Assembly (NCBI RefSeq): GCF_003700275.1
Contig: NZ_RBRE01000004.1
Span: forward strand, 1-64,000
Reading direction: 5' to 3'
Length of the DNA: 64,000 nt
From: Pseudomonas cichorii
Lineage (GTDB): Bacteria; Pseudomonadota; Gammaproteobacteria; Pseudomonadales; Pseudomonadaceae
In this document: piece after piece, positions 51,653 through 60,124 of the stretch
How positions within the stretch are numbered: position 1 is the stretch's first letter
How the letters are laid out: each line of letters opens with the position of its first letter
Made by a program: the position numbers and the translations under genes
Notes under the pieces: model-generated
Database searches by the model: none
Told to the model about the DNA's origin: nothing
Seen by the model: only the letters and a program-made list of their open reading frames with translations

Positions 51653-51685
51653 CCGACCGTGGCGCGCATTATTGCCCACGGTCGG
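51653..51685. other. Strong hairpin between chemoreceptor and AGE-family genes
   Basis: CCGACCGTGG and CCACGGTCGG are perfect 10-bp arms around a 13-base loop, 32 bases after the chemoreceptor stop and 45 before the next start. No T-run follows. It may act as a terminator, a stability element or an operator. Confidence 0.6.
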
Positions 51686-51730
51686 ACAGACCACCGGTAA
51701 ATTTCTTATCGTTGGAGGCAGCATCGCGTC

Positions 51731-52972
51731 ATGGACAATAATTACAACTTCAGCAGTTGGCTGCTTTCGCAACGTCATCATCAATGGCTGGCGCAGGAAG
51801 GCATGCGCCTGCTGACCTTTGCCAAGGCTTCCCGGCTGGAAAACGGTTTCGGCAGTCTCGACGACTATGGCCGTCTCATGGTCGGTGCCACGGCCCAGAC
51901 CATGAACACCGCACGCATGACCCACAGTTTTGCCATGGCCCACGCGCAAGGCATTCCTGGCTGCGCGGCGCTGGTCGACCACGGCATTGCGGCCCTGGCG
52001 GGGCCACTGCGCGATGCCGAGCATGGTGGCTGGTTCAGCGCGGCCCTGGAGGAGGGCGGCAAGACCGACAAACAGGCCTATCTGCATGCCTTTGTCGCCC
52101 TGGCCGCCAGTTCTGCCGTGGTGGCCGGACGGCCTGGCGCCCAGGCGTTGCTGTCCGATGCGATACACGTCATCAATAGCCGTTTCTGGAGCGATGAGGA
52201 AGGCGCGATGCGCGAGTCCTTCGCCCGTGACTGGCAGGGTGAGGAAGCCTATCGCGGCGCCAACAGCAACATGCACAGTACCGAGGCTTTCCTGGCCCTG
52301 GCGGATGTCACCGGCGACGGGCAATGGCTTGAGCGGGCGCTGAGCATTGTCGAGCGAATCATTCATGGCCATGCCGCGGCCAATGACTTCAAGGTCGTCG
52401 AGCATTTCAGCCAGTCCTGGCAGCCGTTGCCCGACTATAACCGCAACAATCCCGCCGACGGTTTTCGTCCGTTCGGCACCACGCCGGGGCATGCCTTCGA
52501 GTGGGCGCGGCTGGTGCTGCATCTGGAAGCGGCGCTCAAGCGCGCCGGTCGTGCGGCTCCGGACTGGTTGCTGGACGATGCCCGCCAGTTGTTTGCCAAT
52601 GCCTGTCGGTATGCCTGGGACGTCGATGGCGCACCGGGGATTGTCTACACCCTCGACTGGGAAAATCGCCCGGTAGTACGCCATCGTCTGCACTGGACCC
52701 ACTGTGAAGCGGCGACCGCGGCGGCTGCATTGCTGCAACGCACCGGTGAGAAACAGTATGAGGACTGGTATCGACTCTTCTGGGAGTTCAACGAAACCCT
52801 GTTCATCGACCATGAACACGGTAGCTGGCGTCATGAACTCAACGAACTGAACGTGCCGAGTGCTGATATCTGGCCGGGCAAGCCGGACCTGTATCACGCC
52901 TATCAGGCCACGCTGCTACCGGTCCTGCCCCTGGCGCCCAGTCTGGCCAGTGCCCTGGCCGGTGTCGACTGA
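51731..52972 (+). CDS. AGE family sugar isomerase/epimerase, mannose isomerase-like
   Basis: Cytoplasmic (alpha/alpha)6-barrel enzyme of 413 residues that interconverts aldoses and ketoses, such as mannose and fructose. Family features: ARMTHSFAMAHAQG near residue 60, YRGANSNMHSTEAFLALADV around 180, GTTPGHAFEWARLVLHLE with a catalytic His, and GKPDLYHAYQATLLP at the end. It resembles YihS and Pseudomonas mannose isomerase more than N-acyl-glucosamine epimerase. GGAGG lies 12 bases before the ATG. It may feed the sugar use of the neighbouring LacI-type locus. Confidence 0.83.
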   Translation: MDNNYNFSSWLLSQRHHQWLAQEGMRLLTFAKASRLENGFGSLDDYGRLMVGATAQTMNTARMTHSFAMAHAQGIPGCAALVDHGIAALAGPLRDAEHGGWFSAALEEGGKTDKQAYLHAFVALAASSAVVAGRPGAQALLSDAIHVINSRFWSDEEGAMRESFARDWQGEEAYRGANSNMHSTEAFLALADVTGDGQWLERALSIVERIIHGHAAANDFKVVEHFSQSWQPLPDYNRNNPADGFRPFGTTPGHAFEWARLVLHLEAALKRAGRAAPDWLLDDARQLFANACRYAWDVDGAPGIVYTLDWENRPVVRHRLHWTHCEAATAAAALLQRTGEKQYEDWYRLFWEFNETLFIDHEHGSWRHELNELNVPSADIWPGKPDLYHAYQATLLPVLPLAPSLASALAGVD

Positions 52973-52987
52973 GCGTCTACAGGCCAA

Positions 52988-54076
52988 TCAATGGGCCGGC
53001 ACCTGCTTGTGGGTCAGGCGGATGATCTGCCTGGCCAGGAAGCTGCCGGTCAGGATCACCCCGAACAGGCGCAAGGTCTGCATCGCAATCACGAAACCCA
53101 CGTCGGCATGGGTGTCGATGGCAATGATCGCCATCGCATCCAGACCGCCGGGGCTGGTGGCCAGATAAACCGAGAGGTAATCCTTGTCGAGCATCACGGC
53201 AATCAGCCAGGCCGAAAGGGCACACAGAACGATCAGCAGCATCGAGGCGAAGATCATCATCGGCAGACGCCGCCAGACGTAGCTGATGGTCGGCCGGTCA
53301 AAGCGCAGGCCGATGTAGCAGCCAATCGCGCCATATCCCATGGCCAGCAGCCAGGTGGGAATGGTGATCTGCAACAGACCGCTCAACTGCAACACACCGC
53401 CGAGCATCAGCGGTACCAGCAACGCACCTGCCGGCATCCGCGAACCCAGCAGCACACCGACCACGATCACACCCAGACTCAGGCCCATATCCAGCAGATT
53501 CATGCCGTGGACAGCCACTTCGCTGCTGTGCAGGTCGGCACCGCCGTCGGGCACGCCCATCAGGCGGCTGACCAGCGAGCCGACCACCACGACGCACACC
53601 ACGCGTACATATTGCATGGTGGCGACCACTCGTGAATCGGCGCCGTAGTCTTCGGACATCGCCACCATTGCCGAGGCTGCGCCGGGCGAAGTGCCCCAGG
53701 CGGCGGTGTTGCTGGGGATCCCGGCAAAGCGCACCAGCACCAGCCCGACCACCGCGCTGAGCAGCACCGTGATGATCGTGGCGAACAGCATCACATGCCA
53801 GGACTGCATGGCGGTGATCAGCACGCCCATGGTCATGGCGTGGGCGATCAGTACGCCGACAGCGCCCTGGCCCAACTGGAAGAGCTTTTTATTCATGCGG
53901 ATGGTGGCGCCCGACACACCAAAACCGATGGCAACCAGCATCGGACCGAGGAACAGCGCCGCAGGAACGTTCAGGTATTTGAGAAACTGGCCGAAGGCGC
54001 CTGCGATCAGGAGCAGGCTTGCCCATTGGGCCAGCGGAGACAGCGAGGATAAAGACAGGTTTGCAACACGTGGCAA
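52988..54076 (-). CDS. AbrB family membrane protein (PF05145)
   Basis: Polytopic inner-membrane protein of 362 residues with two related halves, each with several helices (LLLIAGAFGQFLKYLNVPAALFLGPMLVA; GCYIGLRFDRPTISYVWRRL). The motif AWGTSPGAASAMVAMSEDYGAD and its repeat ATSPGGLDAMAIIAIDTHADVGF identify the family, often annotated as AbrB or ammonia monooxygenase-like although it is neither a regulator nor an oxygenase. Transport function unproven. TTG start with GGGAGA 7 bases upstream. Divergent from a LysR gene. Confidence 0.82.
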   Translation of the reverse strand: MPRVANLSLSSLSPLAQWASLLLIAGAFGQFLKYLNVPAALFLGPMLVAIGFGVSGATIRMNKKLFQLGQGAVGVLIAHAMTMGVLITAMQSWHVMLFATIITVLLSAVVGLVLVRFAGIPSNTAAWGTSPGAASAMVAMSEDYGADSRVVATMQYVRVVCVVVVGSLVSRLMGVPDGGADLHSSEVAVHGMNLLDMGLSLGVIVVGVLLGSRMPAGALLVPLMLGGVLQLSGLLQITIPTWLLAMGYGAIGCYIGLRFDRPTISYVWRRLPMMIFASMLLIVLCALSAWLIAVMLDKDYLSVYLATSPGGLDAMAIIAIDTHADVGFVIAMQTLRLFGVILTGSFLARQIIRLTHKQVPAH

Positions 54077-54127
54077 GGAGATTCTCCCAGACTTTGGCCG
54101 GTCAGGAGCTGATCGGACAGGTCAAGT

Positions 54128-54145
54128 ATCGACATTGCAATCGAT
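54128..54145. promoter_or_regulatory. Possible LysR-type binding site
   Basis: ATCGA and TCGAT are 5-bp inverted arms around 8 bases, in the 117-base gap between the divergent AbrB-family and LysR genes. Size and place fit a LysR T-N11-A type site, but the arms are short. Confidence 0.35.
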
Positions 54146-54193
54146 CAAGTCTATTTTCTAATAATCATGAATTGATAACTTTGGTTGATAGAT

Positions 54194-55096
54194 ATGGACC
54201 TGCGGGACCTCACGTACTTTGAAACCATCGCCGAGCTGGGGCATCTGGGACGTGCTGCGGAAAAACTCAATCGCAGCCAGCCGGCATTGACCAAAAGTAT
54301 CCAGCGCCTGGAAGAGTCGTTCGGTACGCGGCTGTTTCAGCGCGACGGGCGGCGTATCAAGCTGACCCCGGTTGGTGAGCTGCTCCAGGCCCGCGGCAAG
54401 GAATTGCAACAGAGCATCGCCCAGACCCGGCGCGAGGTACGGGATTTTGCCAGTGGCATGGTCGGTAATATCCGTGTGGGCTGTGCGGCAACCATGGCCG
54501 AGTACCTGATGCCCAAGCTCGCCTCGGCCTTGCTGCAACGCACACCGGACGTGACCATCAAGCTGGTGGTCGGCCAGGACGATCTGCTCGGCGAATCGCT
54601 GCGTTCGGGGCAACTGGACATGATTATCTGCTCGCTGATTCCTGACGATGAGCACGTGATCAGTTATCCGATTCTTGAGGACGAGGCGGTGGTGATTGCC
54701 AGTGAACATCACCCGATTTTCCGGGCGCCGCTGCAGATGAGCGATTTGAATGCCTACCGTTGGGTATTGCCGCCTGTCGGTGTCTCGTCGCGTAAATGGC
54801 TGGATGCCACTTTTACCGCCCACGACCTGCCGTTACCCGTGGTGCAGATCGAGGCGAATTCGATTTCCCTGCTGCCGGGCCTGATTGCCCGGAGCAATCT
54901 GTTGAGCTTTATTGCCAGGGAGTCACTGGAATTCGGCAAGAACATGCAACATCTTCGCGAGGTGCCGCTGGAGCAGACCACCATGAAACGCACCATCGGC
55001 GTGACGCAACGCAGAGACGGCTACCTGTCTCCTGCGGCGCAGAGCATGTTGCAGATGCTGCGTGATAACGGCGGCGAGTTCTTGAGCTGGCGCTGA
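54194..55096 (+). CDS. LysR family transcriptional regulator
   Basis: Regulator of 300 residues. N-terminal helix-turn-helix: LRDLTYFETIAELGHLGRAAEKLNRSQPALTKSIQRLEESFG (read in parts), followed by TRLFQRDGRRIKLTPVGELL. The C-terminal substrate-binding domain starts around residue 90 (GNIRVGCAATMAEYLMPKLASALLQ). ATG at 54194; an in-frame TTG 9 bases upstream is less likely. The divergent AbrB-family gene is its probable target. Confidence 0.9.
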   Translation: MDLRDLTYFETIAELGHLGRAAEKLNRSQPALTKSIQRLEESFGTRLFQRDGRRIKLTPVGELLQARGKELQQSIAQTRREVRDFASGMVGNIRVGCAATMAEYLMPKLASALLQRTPDVTIKLVVGQDDLLGESLRSGQLDMIICSLIPDDEHVISYPILEDEAVVIASEHHPIFRAPLQMSDLNAYRWVLPPVGVSSRKWLDATFTAHDLPLPVVQIEANSISLLPGLIARSNLLSFIARESLEFGKNMQHLREVPLEQTTMKRTIGVTQRRDGYLSPAAQSMLQMLRDNGGEFLSWR

Positions 55097-55191
55097 GATT
55101 TTGCGCTTTGCTTCGTGGCTGCGTTAGCCTGTATTCATGCGGATGCGTAGGACGCATCTGATTTCATTGGAAAAACAGGAGCAAGACAAAG

Positions 55192-55398
55192 ATGCATACC
55201 TCTTCATTCATCTCCACTGTCAGTCCCACGCTGCATTTGGGCGGTGACCAATCGCCCCTGAACGATGCCGATGCCGATGAAGACAATGATCCGGAAGGTT
55301 ATCTGGACCTTGAGATCCTTGGCCTGGATGACTTCATCGATGCCGACAAACTCGATCCGGTGATTACCGGGGATATCGGTTCTTCAAGCCTCGGTTGA
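55192..55398 (+). CDS. Small acidic protein of unknown function
   Basis: A 68-residue protein with 16 Asp/Glu and only one Lys and no Arg, so strongly acidic. The acidic run lies at about 25-55 (NDADADEDNDPEGYLDLEIL, GLDDFIDADKLD). No signal peptide, cysteine or membrane segment. A good ribosome site (AGGAGC) precedes the ATG. It is first of three small frames on the plus strand that no neighbour explains. I do not recognise a family. Confidence 0.6.
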   Translation: MHTSSFISTVSPTLHLGGDQSPLNDADADEDNDPEGYLDLEILGLDDFIDADKLDPVITGDIGSSSLG

Positions 55399-55399
55399 T

Positions 55400-55616
55400 A
55401 TGTCGGCAGACACCGTGTTGGGCGGGTTCACTCGCTTGGAAGCGTTGAAGTGCGCCCCGCAAGTTGGATGCCGGCCGCTTCAATGCCAACGGCGATTACA
55501 GTGGGGTAAACAGGTGGCCAAATCCAGAGGACGCCGCGATAACAGAAGCGCTGCTGCTTTACGGGCTAAAGGTGGAGTGGGGCGTACAAGTACGCGTACT
55601 CGCTCAATGGGCGTAA
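55400..55616 (+). pseudogene. Small gene apparently split by a one-base frameshift
   Basis: From the ATG at 55400 the frame reads MSADTVLGGFTRLEALKC, then appears to lose sense at a run of four C (55455-55458). Shifting by one base there gives a continuous 71-residue reading that continues ARKLDAGRFNANGDYSG and VNRWPNPEDAAITEALLLYG and ends LAQWA with a TAA at 55614. The ATG lies 2 bases after the previous stop, and the end overlaps the next ATG by 10 bases, as in a compact operon. It may be a real frameshift, a sequencing error in the C run or a chance reading. No family recognised. Confidence 0.45.
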
Positions 55617-55819
55617 TTGGCGTATTGATCGCGATTTTGCTGCCGGTGGGGCTGCTGATTGTGATCTCGTCAAAGTACCCGACCATGATAGAGCGCAGAA
55701 TGGAAGCTCGTGATCGCGAGCAAGCGACAAGCGTAATGCCACGGCAGTCTCAGACCACTATCGAGATCATAAAGCCTGATGGCACGCAGATGGATAATGT
55801 CTACATGCAGCGCAACTGA
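55607..55819 (+). CDS. Small predicted membrane protein of unknown function
   Basis: A 70-residue protein with one N-terminal membrane helix (MGVIGVLIAILLPVGLLIVI) and a charged tail containing ERRMEARDREQATSV and TTIEIIKPDGTQMDNV. Its ATG lies inside the end of the preceding shifted frame, so it may be translated by coupling. The same frame is open back to 55400, and a longer 139-residue product is a possible alternative. No family recognised. Confidence 0.5.
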   Translation: MGVIGVLIAILLPVGLLIVISSKYPTMIERRMEARDREQATSVMPRQSQTTIEIIKPDGTQMDNVYMQRN

Positions 55820-55907
55820 GATAACCCGGATATGAAGCATGTCTTGCCGGGCTTTCATTGGTCGATGAGCTTTCGCGAATGAATTCGCTCTCGCGCAGTT
55901 TGTGTAT

Positions 55908-56405
55908 TCAGGAGCGGGCCAGATAACGGGCCAGTGCCTCGACCCCTAACTCTGCACTCGAACTGTTTCCCGCCCAGGTGCAGGCAAGCATCAGGTTACG
56001 CGGCAGGTCGAAGTCTTCAACGAAAAGACCCTGGCTGTCGTAACCCTTGGCATCGTGAGGCACCAGTTCACGCAAGGACGCCACCGGCTCGAAATAGCCC
56101 CACACCGGTTTGTCCAGCGCCACCGCCATGCCGACCTCGAACGCGGTGCCGGAGTCAGGTTCCAGCCCGCGAAACACATTCAGGTTGGCGAGCACCGCAG
56201 TGCAGCGCTTGATCATTTCGATATTCATGGTGCAGATCAGTTGTGCCGTCTCGCGAGGCGGGAGGCCAGGCGTTACCTCGTTGTCGAACGGGTACAGGCC
56301 TTCAAGGCCATGGGCGGCACACAAGGCCTTCAGATAGCGGCCATGTTCGATGGCGTCCTTTCTGAATACATCGAAACCGGCGAGATAAACCAGCGGCGCT
56401 TGCAT
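55908..56405 (-). CDS. Nucleoside 2-deoxyribosyltransferase family protein
   Basis: A 165-residue enzyme of the family that cleaves or exchanges bases on 2'-deoxynucleosides. Motifs: VYLAGFDVFRKDAIEHGRYLKALC at the N-terminus, the conserved ANLNVFRGLEPDSGTAFEVGMA with the nucleophile Glu in TAFEVG, and VWGYFEP. The ATG at 56405 has AAGGAG 8 bases upstream; the frame is open further but without sense. It is divergent from the FAN1-type nuclease gene, suggesting nucleotide or DNA metabolism. Confidence 0.87.
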   Translation of the reverse strand: MQAPLVYLAGFDVFRKDAIEHGRYLKALCAAHGLEGLYPFDNEVTPGLPPRETAQLICTMNIEMIKRCTAVLANLNVFRGLEPDSGTAFEVGMAVALDKPVWGYFEPVASLRELVPHDAKGYDSQGLFVEDFDLPRNLMLACTWAGNSSSAELGVEALARYLARS

Positions 56406-56572
56406 ATCCGCTCCTTGGCGAAGTAAAGATTCTGCCGAGTTTACGACCGCCACGCCGGAATCGGAAACGAACCATTTATCGGCCCGCAGCCAGCCAGCCC
56501 GTTTCTGACTGGAATCTGTACGGATAACCAGTATTCTTGGCCGTCTGTCCCTGCTTGTGTGTGGCCGTATCC

Positions 56573-58216
56573 TTGAGCATTTCACCTCTCGACAATCCGT
56601 TTTATTACCTGGAAAACTTTCGTCAGGTTCTGGCCTGGATCGTCCAGCGTTACGACGATCTGCTCGATGAGCAGGAGCGGCATTTTATCGATGACTTTGC
56701 CCGACTGCCGATACCCGCCCAGGGTTTGCTGGTGCGGATGGTCATGCGCAAGGGAACGCTGTTTCGTGCCAGCAAGCTGAACTATGTCGAGATTGGCGAT
56801 ACCCGTGCAGCGGTGCTGCCATTGCTGGAACTGGGGTGGGTCGATGCAGCTCCGGCACTGGATCTTGAGGCGCTGTTTCAGTTGTTGCGCAAGGACGAAC
56901 TGAGTCACTGTTTCAAGGCTCATGCAGTCAAGGGCCCGGAGCGCAAGACGGCGTGGTTCGAGCGTTTGCAGACTGTTTATGATGACGCCCGGCCTCTGGA
57001 TCAGTGGCATCCCGATCTGGACGATCAGGTCTTCGAGCTGAAAGTCATGGCGCTGTGTGATCGCCTGCGGCTGCTGTATTTCGGCAATCTGCATCAGGAA
57101 TGGTCGGAATTCGTGCTGGCGGATCTTGGTATCTATCGCTACGAGAAAGTCGAGTTTACCGTGGACTCGCGGGCCATCGGCGAACGGCTGGATATCGAGG
57201 TCTGCCTGCAACTGCATGCCTGTCGGGACGCGCTGGGGCAGGGCGCAGAACTGGCGACCCTGGCCGAGCAGGCGCTGGCCGTCGAGACGCGCAATCCGTG
57301 GCTGCAGCGGCGCTGTGCCAGGCTGCTGTTTCATATCGGCCAGCAGGCCGAACGCCTGCAGGACTGGCCGCTGGCGTTGAGCGTTTATCGTCGATGCACT
57401 TACCCCGGAGCACGCTCCAGACAGATCCGGGTCCTGGAACTCAGTGCCGAGTACGCCCAGGCCATGACACTTCTGGAGCAGGTCAGGGCTGTGCCGCATA
57501 ACGATGCCGAGATTCAGCATCTGCAGCGCATTCTGCCGCGTCTGCAGCGCAAGCTTGGCTTGCCGGTCGAGCGTCGTCAGGCAGCGCGCGTGGTATCGCG
57601 CCTGGATCTGAGCGTGACGCCGGTTGCTGGGCAGAGTGTCGAATCGCTGATCCGCGAGCATCTGGCGCAGGAGGGCAGCGAGGTGCATTACGTCGAGAAC
57701 GCGCTGATCAACTCGCTGTTCGGTCTGCTGTGCTGGCGTGCGATTTTTGCGCCGTTGCCAGGCGCTTTTTTCCATCCGTTTCACAGTGCGCCGAGCGATC
57801 TGCTCAGCCCGGACTTCTACCAGCGGCGTGCTGCACTGTTCGACGAGTGCCTGGCCCAGCTGGAGTCCGATGCCTATCAGGCAACGATTCGTGAACACTT
57901 CCAGAGCAAGTCCGGACTGCAATCGCCTTTCGTGTTCTGGGGTGTGTTGACGCCTGAACTGCTGGAGCAGGCGCTGCATTGCCTGCCTGCCGAGCATCTG
58001 GGGCACTGGTTCCGTCGGCTGCTGCAAGACATCAAGGCCAATCGCACCGGCATGCCGGATCTGATCGAGTTTTTCCCGGAGCAGCGTCGCTATCGGATGA
58101 TCGAGGTCAAGGGGCCGGGTGATCGGCTGCAGGATAACCAGTTGCGCTGGCTGGATTTCTGCGCCGAGCACGGAATGCCGGTAGAGGTGTGTTATGTGCA
58201 GTGGGCTGTTGATTAG
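56573..58216 (+). CDS. FAN1-type structure-specific nuclease with VRR-NUC domain
   Basis: A bacterial homologue of Fanconi-associated nuclease 1, which cuts branched DNA 5' flaps and helps repair interstrand crosslinks, about 547 residues. The N-terminus SPLDNPFYYLENFRQVLAWI and FRASKLNYVEIGDTRAAV fit the SAP-like and wedge part, a helical TPR-like middle follows (WLQRRCARLLFHIGQQAERL, LALSVYRRCTYPGARSR), and the C-terminal VRR-NUC core has GMPDLIEFFPEQRRYRMIEVKG, the PD-(D/E)xK site, and a preceding Glu in HYVENALINSLFGLLCW. TTG at 56573 is the likely start; the ribosome site is weak, so the N-terminus is uncertain. Confidence 0.87.
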   Translation: MSISPLDNPFYYLENFRQVLAWIVQRYDDLLDEQERHFIDDFARLPIPAQGLLVRMVMRKGTLFRASKLNYVEIGDTRAAVLPLLELGWVDAAPALDLEALFQLLRKDELSHCFKAHAVKGPERKTAWFERLQTVYDDARPLDQWHPDLDDQVFELKVMALCDRLRLLYFGNLHQEWSEFVLADLGIYRYEKVEFTVDSRAIGERLDIEVCLQLHACRDALGQGAELATLAEQALAVETRNPWLQRRCARLLFHIGQQAERLQDWPLALSVYRRCTYPGARSRQIRVLELSAEYAQAMTLLEQVRAVPHNDAEIQHLQRILPRLQRKLGLPVERRQAARVVSRLDLSVTPVAGQSVESLIREHLAQEGSEVHYVENALINSLFGLLCWRAIFAPLPGAFFHPFHSAPSDLLSPDFYQRRAALFDECLAQLESDAYQATIREHFQSKSGLQSPFVFWGVLTPELLEQALHCLPAEHLGHWFRRLLQDIKANRTGMPDLIEFFPEQRRYRMIEVKGPGDRLQDNQLRWLDFCAEHGMPVEVCYVQWAVD

Positions 58217-58227
58217 CTGTTCTGGTG

Positions 58228-58263
58228 TTTACCCGGGAAGAGGTCAGTCTCTGCCCGGGTAAA
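58228..58263. terminator. Hairpin between convergent genes
   Basis: TTTACCCGGG (58228-58237) and CCCGGGTAAA (58254-58263) are perfect 10-bp arms with a 16-base loop, 11 bases after the nuclease stop and 31 bases beyond the convergent small gene. Likely a bidirectional terminator. Confidence 0.7.
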
Positions 58264-58294
58264 TCCGGTCCTGCACAGACCGTGTTCATGCAGC

Positions 58295-58597
58295 TCAATG
58301 ACCTGAAGGTTTCTCGTCATTGGGTGTGGTGCTGTCGTTGTCCCCGTTATTCGAGCCCTGAGGCATCGTGGGGCCACTGCCCATGCCATTGGTTGTGGAC
58401 GGGTCGGGGACTCTGCCGCGGGTTTCCGGGCTGCTGCCGTCAGTGTTCTTTTCCTGATCCTTTTTCATTTGCATGGCCGGGTTGGCCGGCTCATGGCCCT
58501 GCGGATGGGTAGGGCCGGTCGATCCTGCCCATGCACCCATGCTGGTACAGGCCATTAACGTGGCAATGCTCAAGGCTGCCATTCGATTTCCGATCAT
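58295..58597 (-). CDS. Small exported protein of unknown function
   Basis: A 100-residue protein with a Sec signal (MAALSIATLMACTSMGAWA) and a mature part rich in Pro, Gly, Asn, Asp, Thr and Ser, likely disordered. The LMAC sequence could be read as a weak lipobox, but AWA-type cleavage is more likely. GGAGA lies 7 bases before the ATG. I do not recognise a family. It is convergent to the nuclease gene. Confidence 0.65.
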   Translation of the reverse strand: MIGNRMAALSIATLMACTSMGAWAGSTGPTHPQGHEPANPAMQMKKDQEKNTDGSSPETRGRVPDPSTTNGMGSGPTMPQGSNNGDNDSTTPNDEKPSGH

Positions 58598-59020
58598 GAT
58601 GAATCTCCAATGTTGGGTGGATACCTTTCATTGGTCTGGCCGTCGGAAAGATACGTGCGATGCTTGCGACCAACGGTCGCTATGAACCGACTCGGTTCAT
58701 TAGCGATATAACTAGTCGCCTGTTGCCCATCATTGGTTCTAAAAAAACGCGATTTCTTACAATAAAAAAACACAGGTGGCTCTGCGCCATTAAATAGCGA
58801 TATCAAATTGATATTTCGCAGCTTTCACGTGGATATCCTTGTAAATACAGGACTTTTCCAGTTTCCGGGCAGGGTGGGGTGTAGGAGATTGGCTACAAAA
58901 AACACCCATTTCTGACGCAGGACGCCGGACTGTCATTAAACAGAAACATTTCAGGTTTTAAATCCGCCTCGGGCCTTCTTAAGTGGACCACCACACTTTC
59001 TCCTGGACTGAGGTATTACC
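58598..59020. other. Divergent control region upstream of pstS
   Basis: A 423-base gap with no convincing gene. It holds a perfect 15-bp palindrome at 58800-58814 (ATATCAA, A, TTGATAT), nearly extended by GCGA and TCGC on its flanks, and a Pho-box-like sequence at 58930-58947. A-rich runs occur at 58740-58770. Confidence 0.55.
58930..58947 (+). promoter_or_regulatory. Possible Pho box upstream of pstS
   Basis: CTGTCAT at 58930-58936 is a perfect PhoB half site, followed by TAAA and a poor second half (CAGAAAC). It lies 74 bases before the pstS start, so induction by phosphate starvation through PhoB is likely even though one half is weak. Confidence 0.55.
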
Positions 59021-60040
59021 GTGATACTGCTGACTAAAAAACGCTTGTCGCTTCTGATCGCTTCGCTGTGCCTGAGCGGTGCTGCCCACGCGACTGATGT
59101 CACTGGCGCTGGTTCGAGTTTCGTTTTCCCGGTTATTTCAAAGTGGTCCCAGGACTACAGCAAGAATTCTCCACACCGCATCAACTATCAGTCGATCGGT
59201 TCGGGTGGTGGTATCGCCCAGATCAAGGCCGCTACCGTTGACTTCGGCGCATCCGACGCCCCGATGTCGGCAGAAGACCTGGCAGCCGCTGGCCTGGGTC
59301 AATTCCCGAGCGTGATCGGTGGCATCGTGCCAATCGTTAACGTGGAAGGCGTTGAGAGCGGCAAGCTGAAGCTGGACGGCGAAACACTGGCCAAGATCTT
59401 CATGGGCTCCATCAAGACCTGGGACGACGAAGCCATCAAGGCGCTGAACCCTGGTGTGGTACTGCCTAAAACCAACATCACCGTGGTGCACCGTTCGGAC
59501 AGTTCGGGTACTTCCTACAACTTCACCAACTACCTGAGCAAAGTCAGCCCGGAGTGGAACGAGAAGCTGAAGTTCGGTTCTTCGGTCAAGTGGCCGGCCG
59601 GTGTGGGTGGCAAGGGTAACGAAGGTGTTTCTGCCTACGTGAAGCAGATCAAGGGTTCGATCGGCTACGTCGAGTACTCCTACGCTGCGACCAACAAACT
59701 GGCTTACACCCAGTTGAAAAACGCCGCTGGCAAGTACGTCACACCAACTTCCAAGTCGTTTGCCGCTGCTGCTGACACTGCCGATTGGGCAAGTGCCAAG
59801 GACTTCGGTCTGATCATGACCAACGCTCCGGGCGACGACGCATGGCCGATCACCGCCACGACCTGGATCATCATGTACAAGAAGGCCAAGAACGAAGAGA
59901 AAAGTGCAGCCACTTTCGACTTCTTCAAATGGTCTTTGGAAAATGGTCAGAAACAAGCAGAAGAGCTGGACTACGTAGCCCTGCCAAAATCGCTGGTTGA
60001 CCGTGTAGAAAGCTACTGGAAATCCGAATTCACCAAGTAA
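59021..60040 (+). CDS. pstS: Phosphate ABC transporter substrate-binding protein PstS
   Basis: Periplasmic phosphate-binding protein of 339 residues. Signal peptide ending GAAHA; the mature part starts TDVTGAGSSFVFPVISKWSQ, the phosphate-loop pattern of PstS, with DFGASDAPMSAEDL and VVHRSDSSGTSYNFTNYLS completing the site. GTG start with a GAGG ribosome site. It is separated from pstC by a terminator-like hairpin, which would let it be made in excess of the membrane parts. Confidence 0.94.
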   Translation: MILLTKKRLSLLIASLCLSGAAHATDVTGAGSSFVFPVISKWSQDYSKNSPHRINYQSIGSGGGIAQIKAATVDFGASDAPMSAEDLAAAGLGQFPSVIGGIVPIVNVEGVESGKLKLDGETLAKIFMGSIKTWDDEAIKALNPGVVLPKTNITVVHRSDSSGTSYNFTNYLSKVSPEWNEKLKFGSSVKWPAGVGGKGNEGVSAYVKQIKGSIGYVEYSYAATNKLAYTQLKNAAGKYVTPTSKSFAAAADTADWASAKDFGLIMTNAPGDDAWPITATTWIIMYKKAKNEEKSAATFDFFKWSLENGQKQAEELDYVALPKSLVDRVESYWKSEFTK

Positions 60041-60061
60041 GTGATTCAAGACTGTAGCTCA

Positions 60062-60106
60062 CCCCTGTCATCGGCCGCGATATCGGTTCGGTGACAGGGG
60101 CTTTTT
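60062..60106 (+). terminator. Attenuator-type hairpin between pstS and pstC
   Basis: CCCCTGTCA (60062-60070) and TGACAGGGG (60092-60100) are perfect 9-bp arms followed by CTTTTTC. This looks like a rho-independent terminator inside the operon, likely partial, so that pstS is transcribed more than pstCAB. Confidence 0.8.
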
Positions 60107-60124
60107 CTTGCGAGTGGACTCAAC

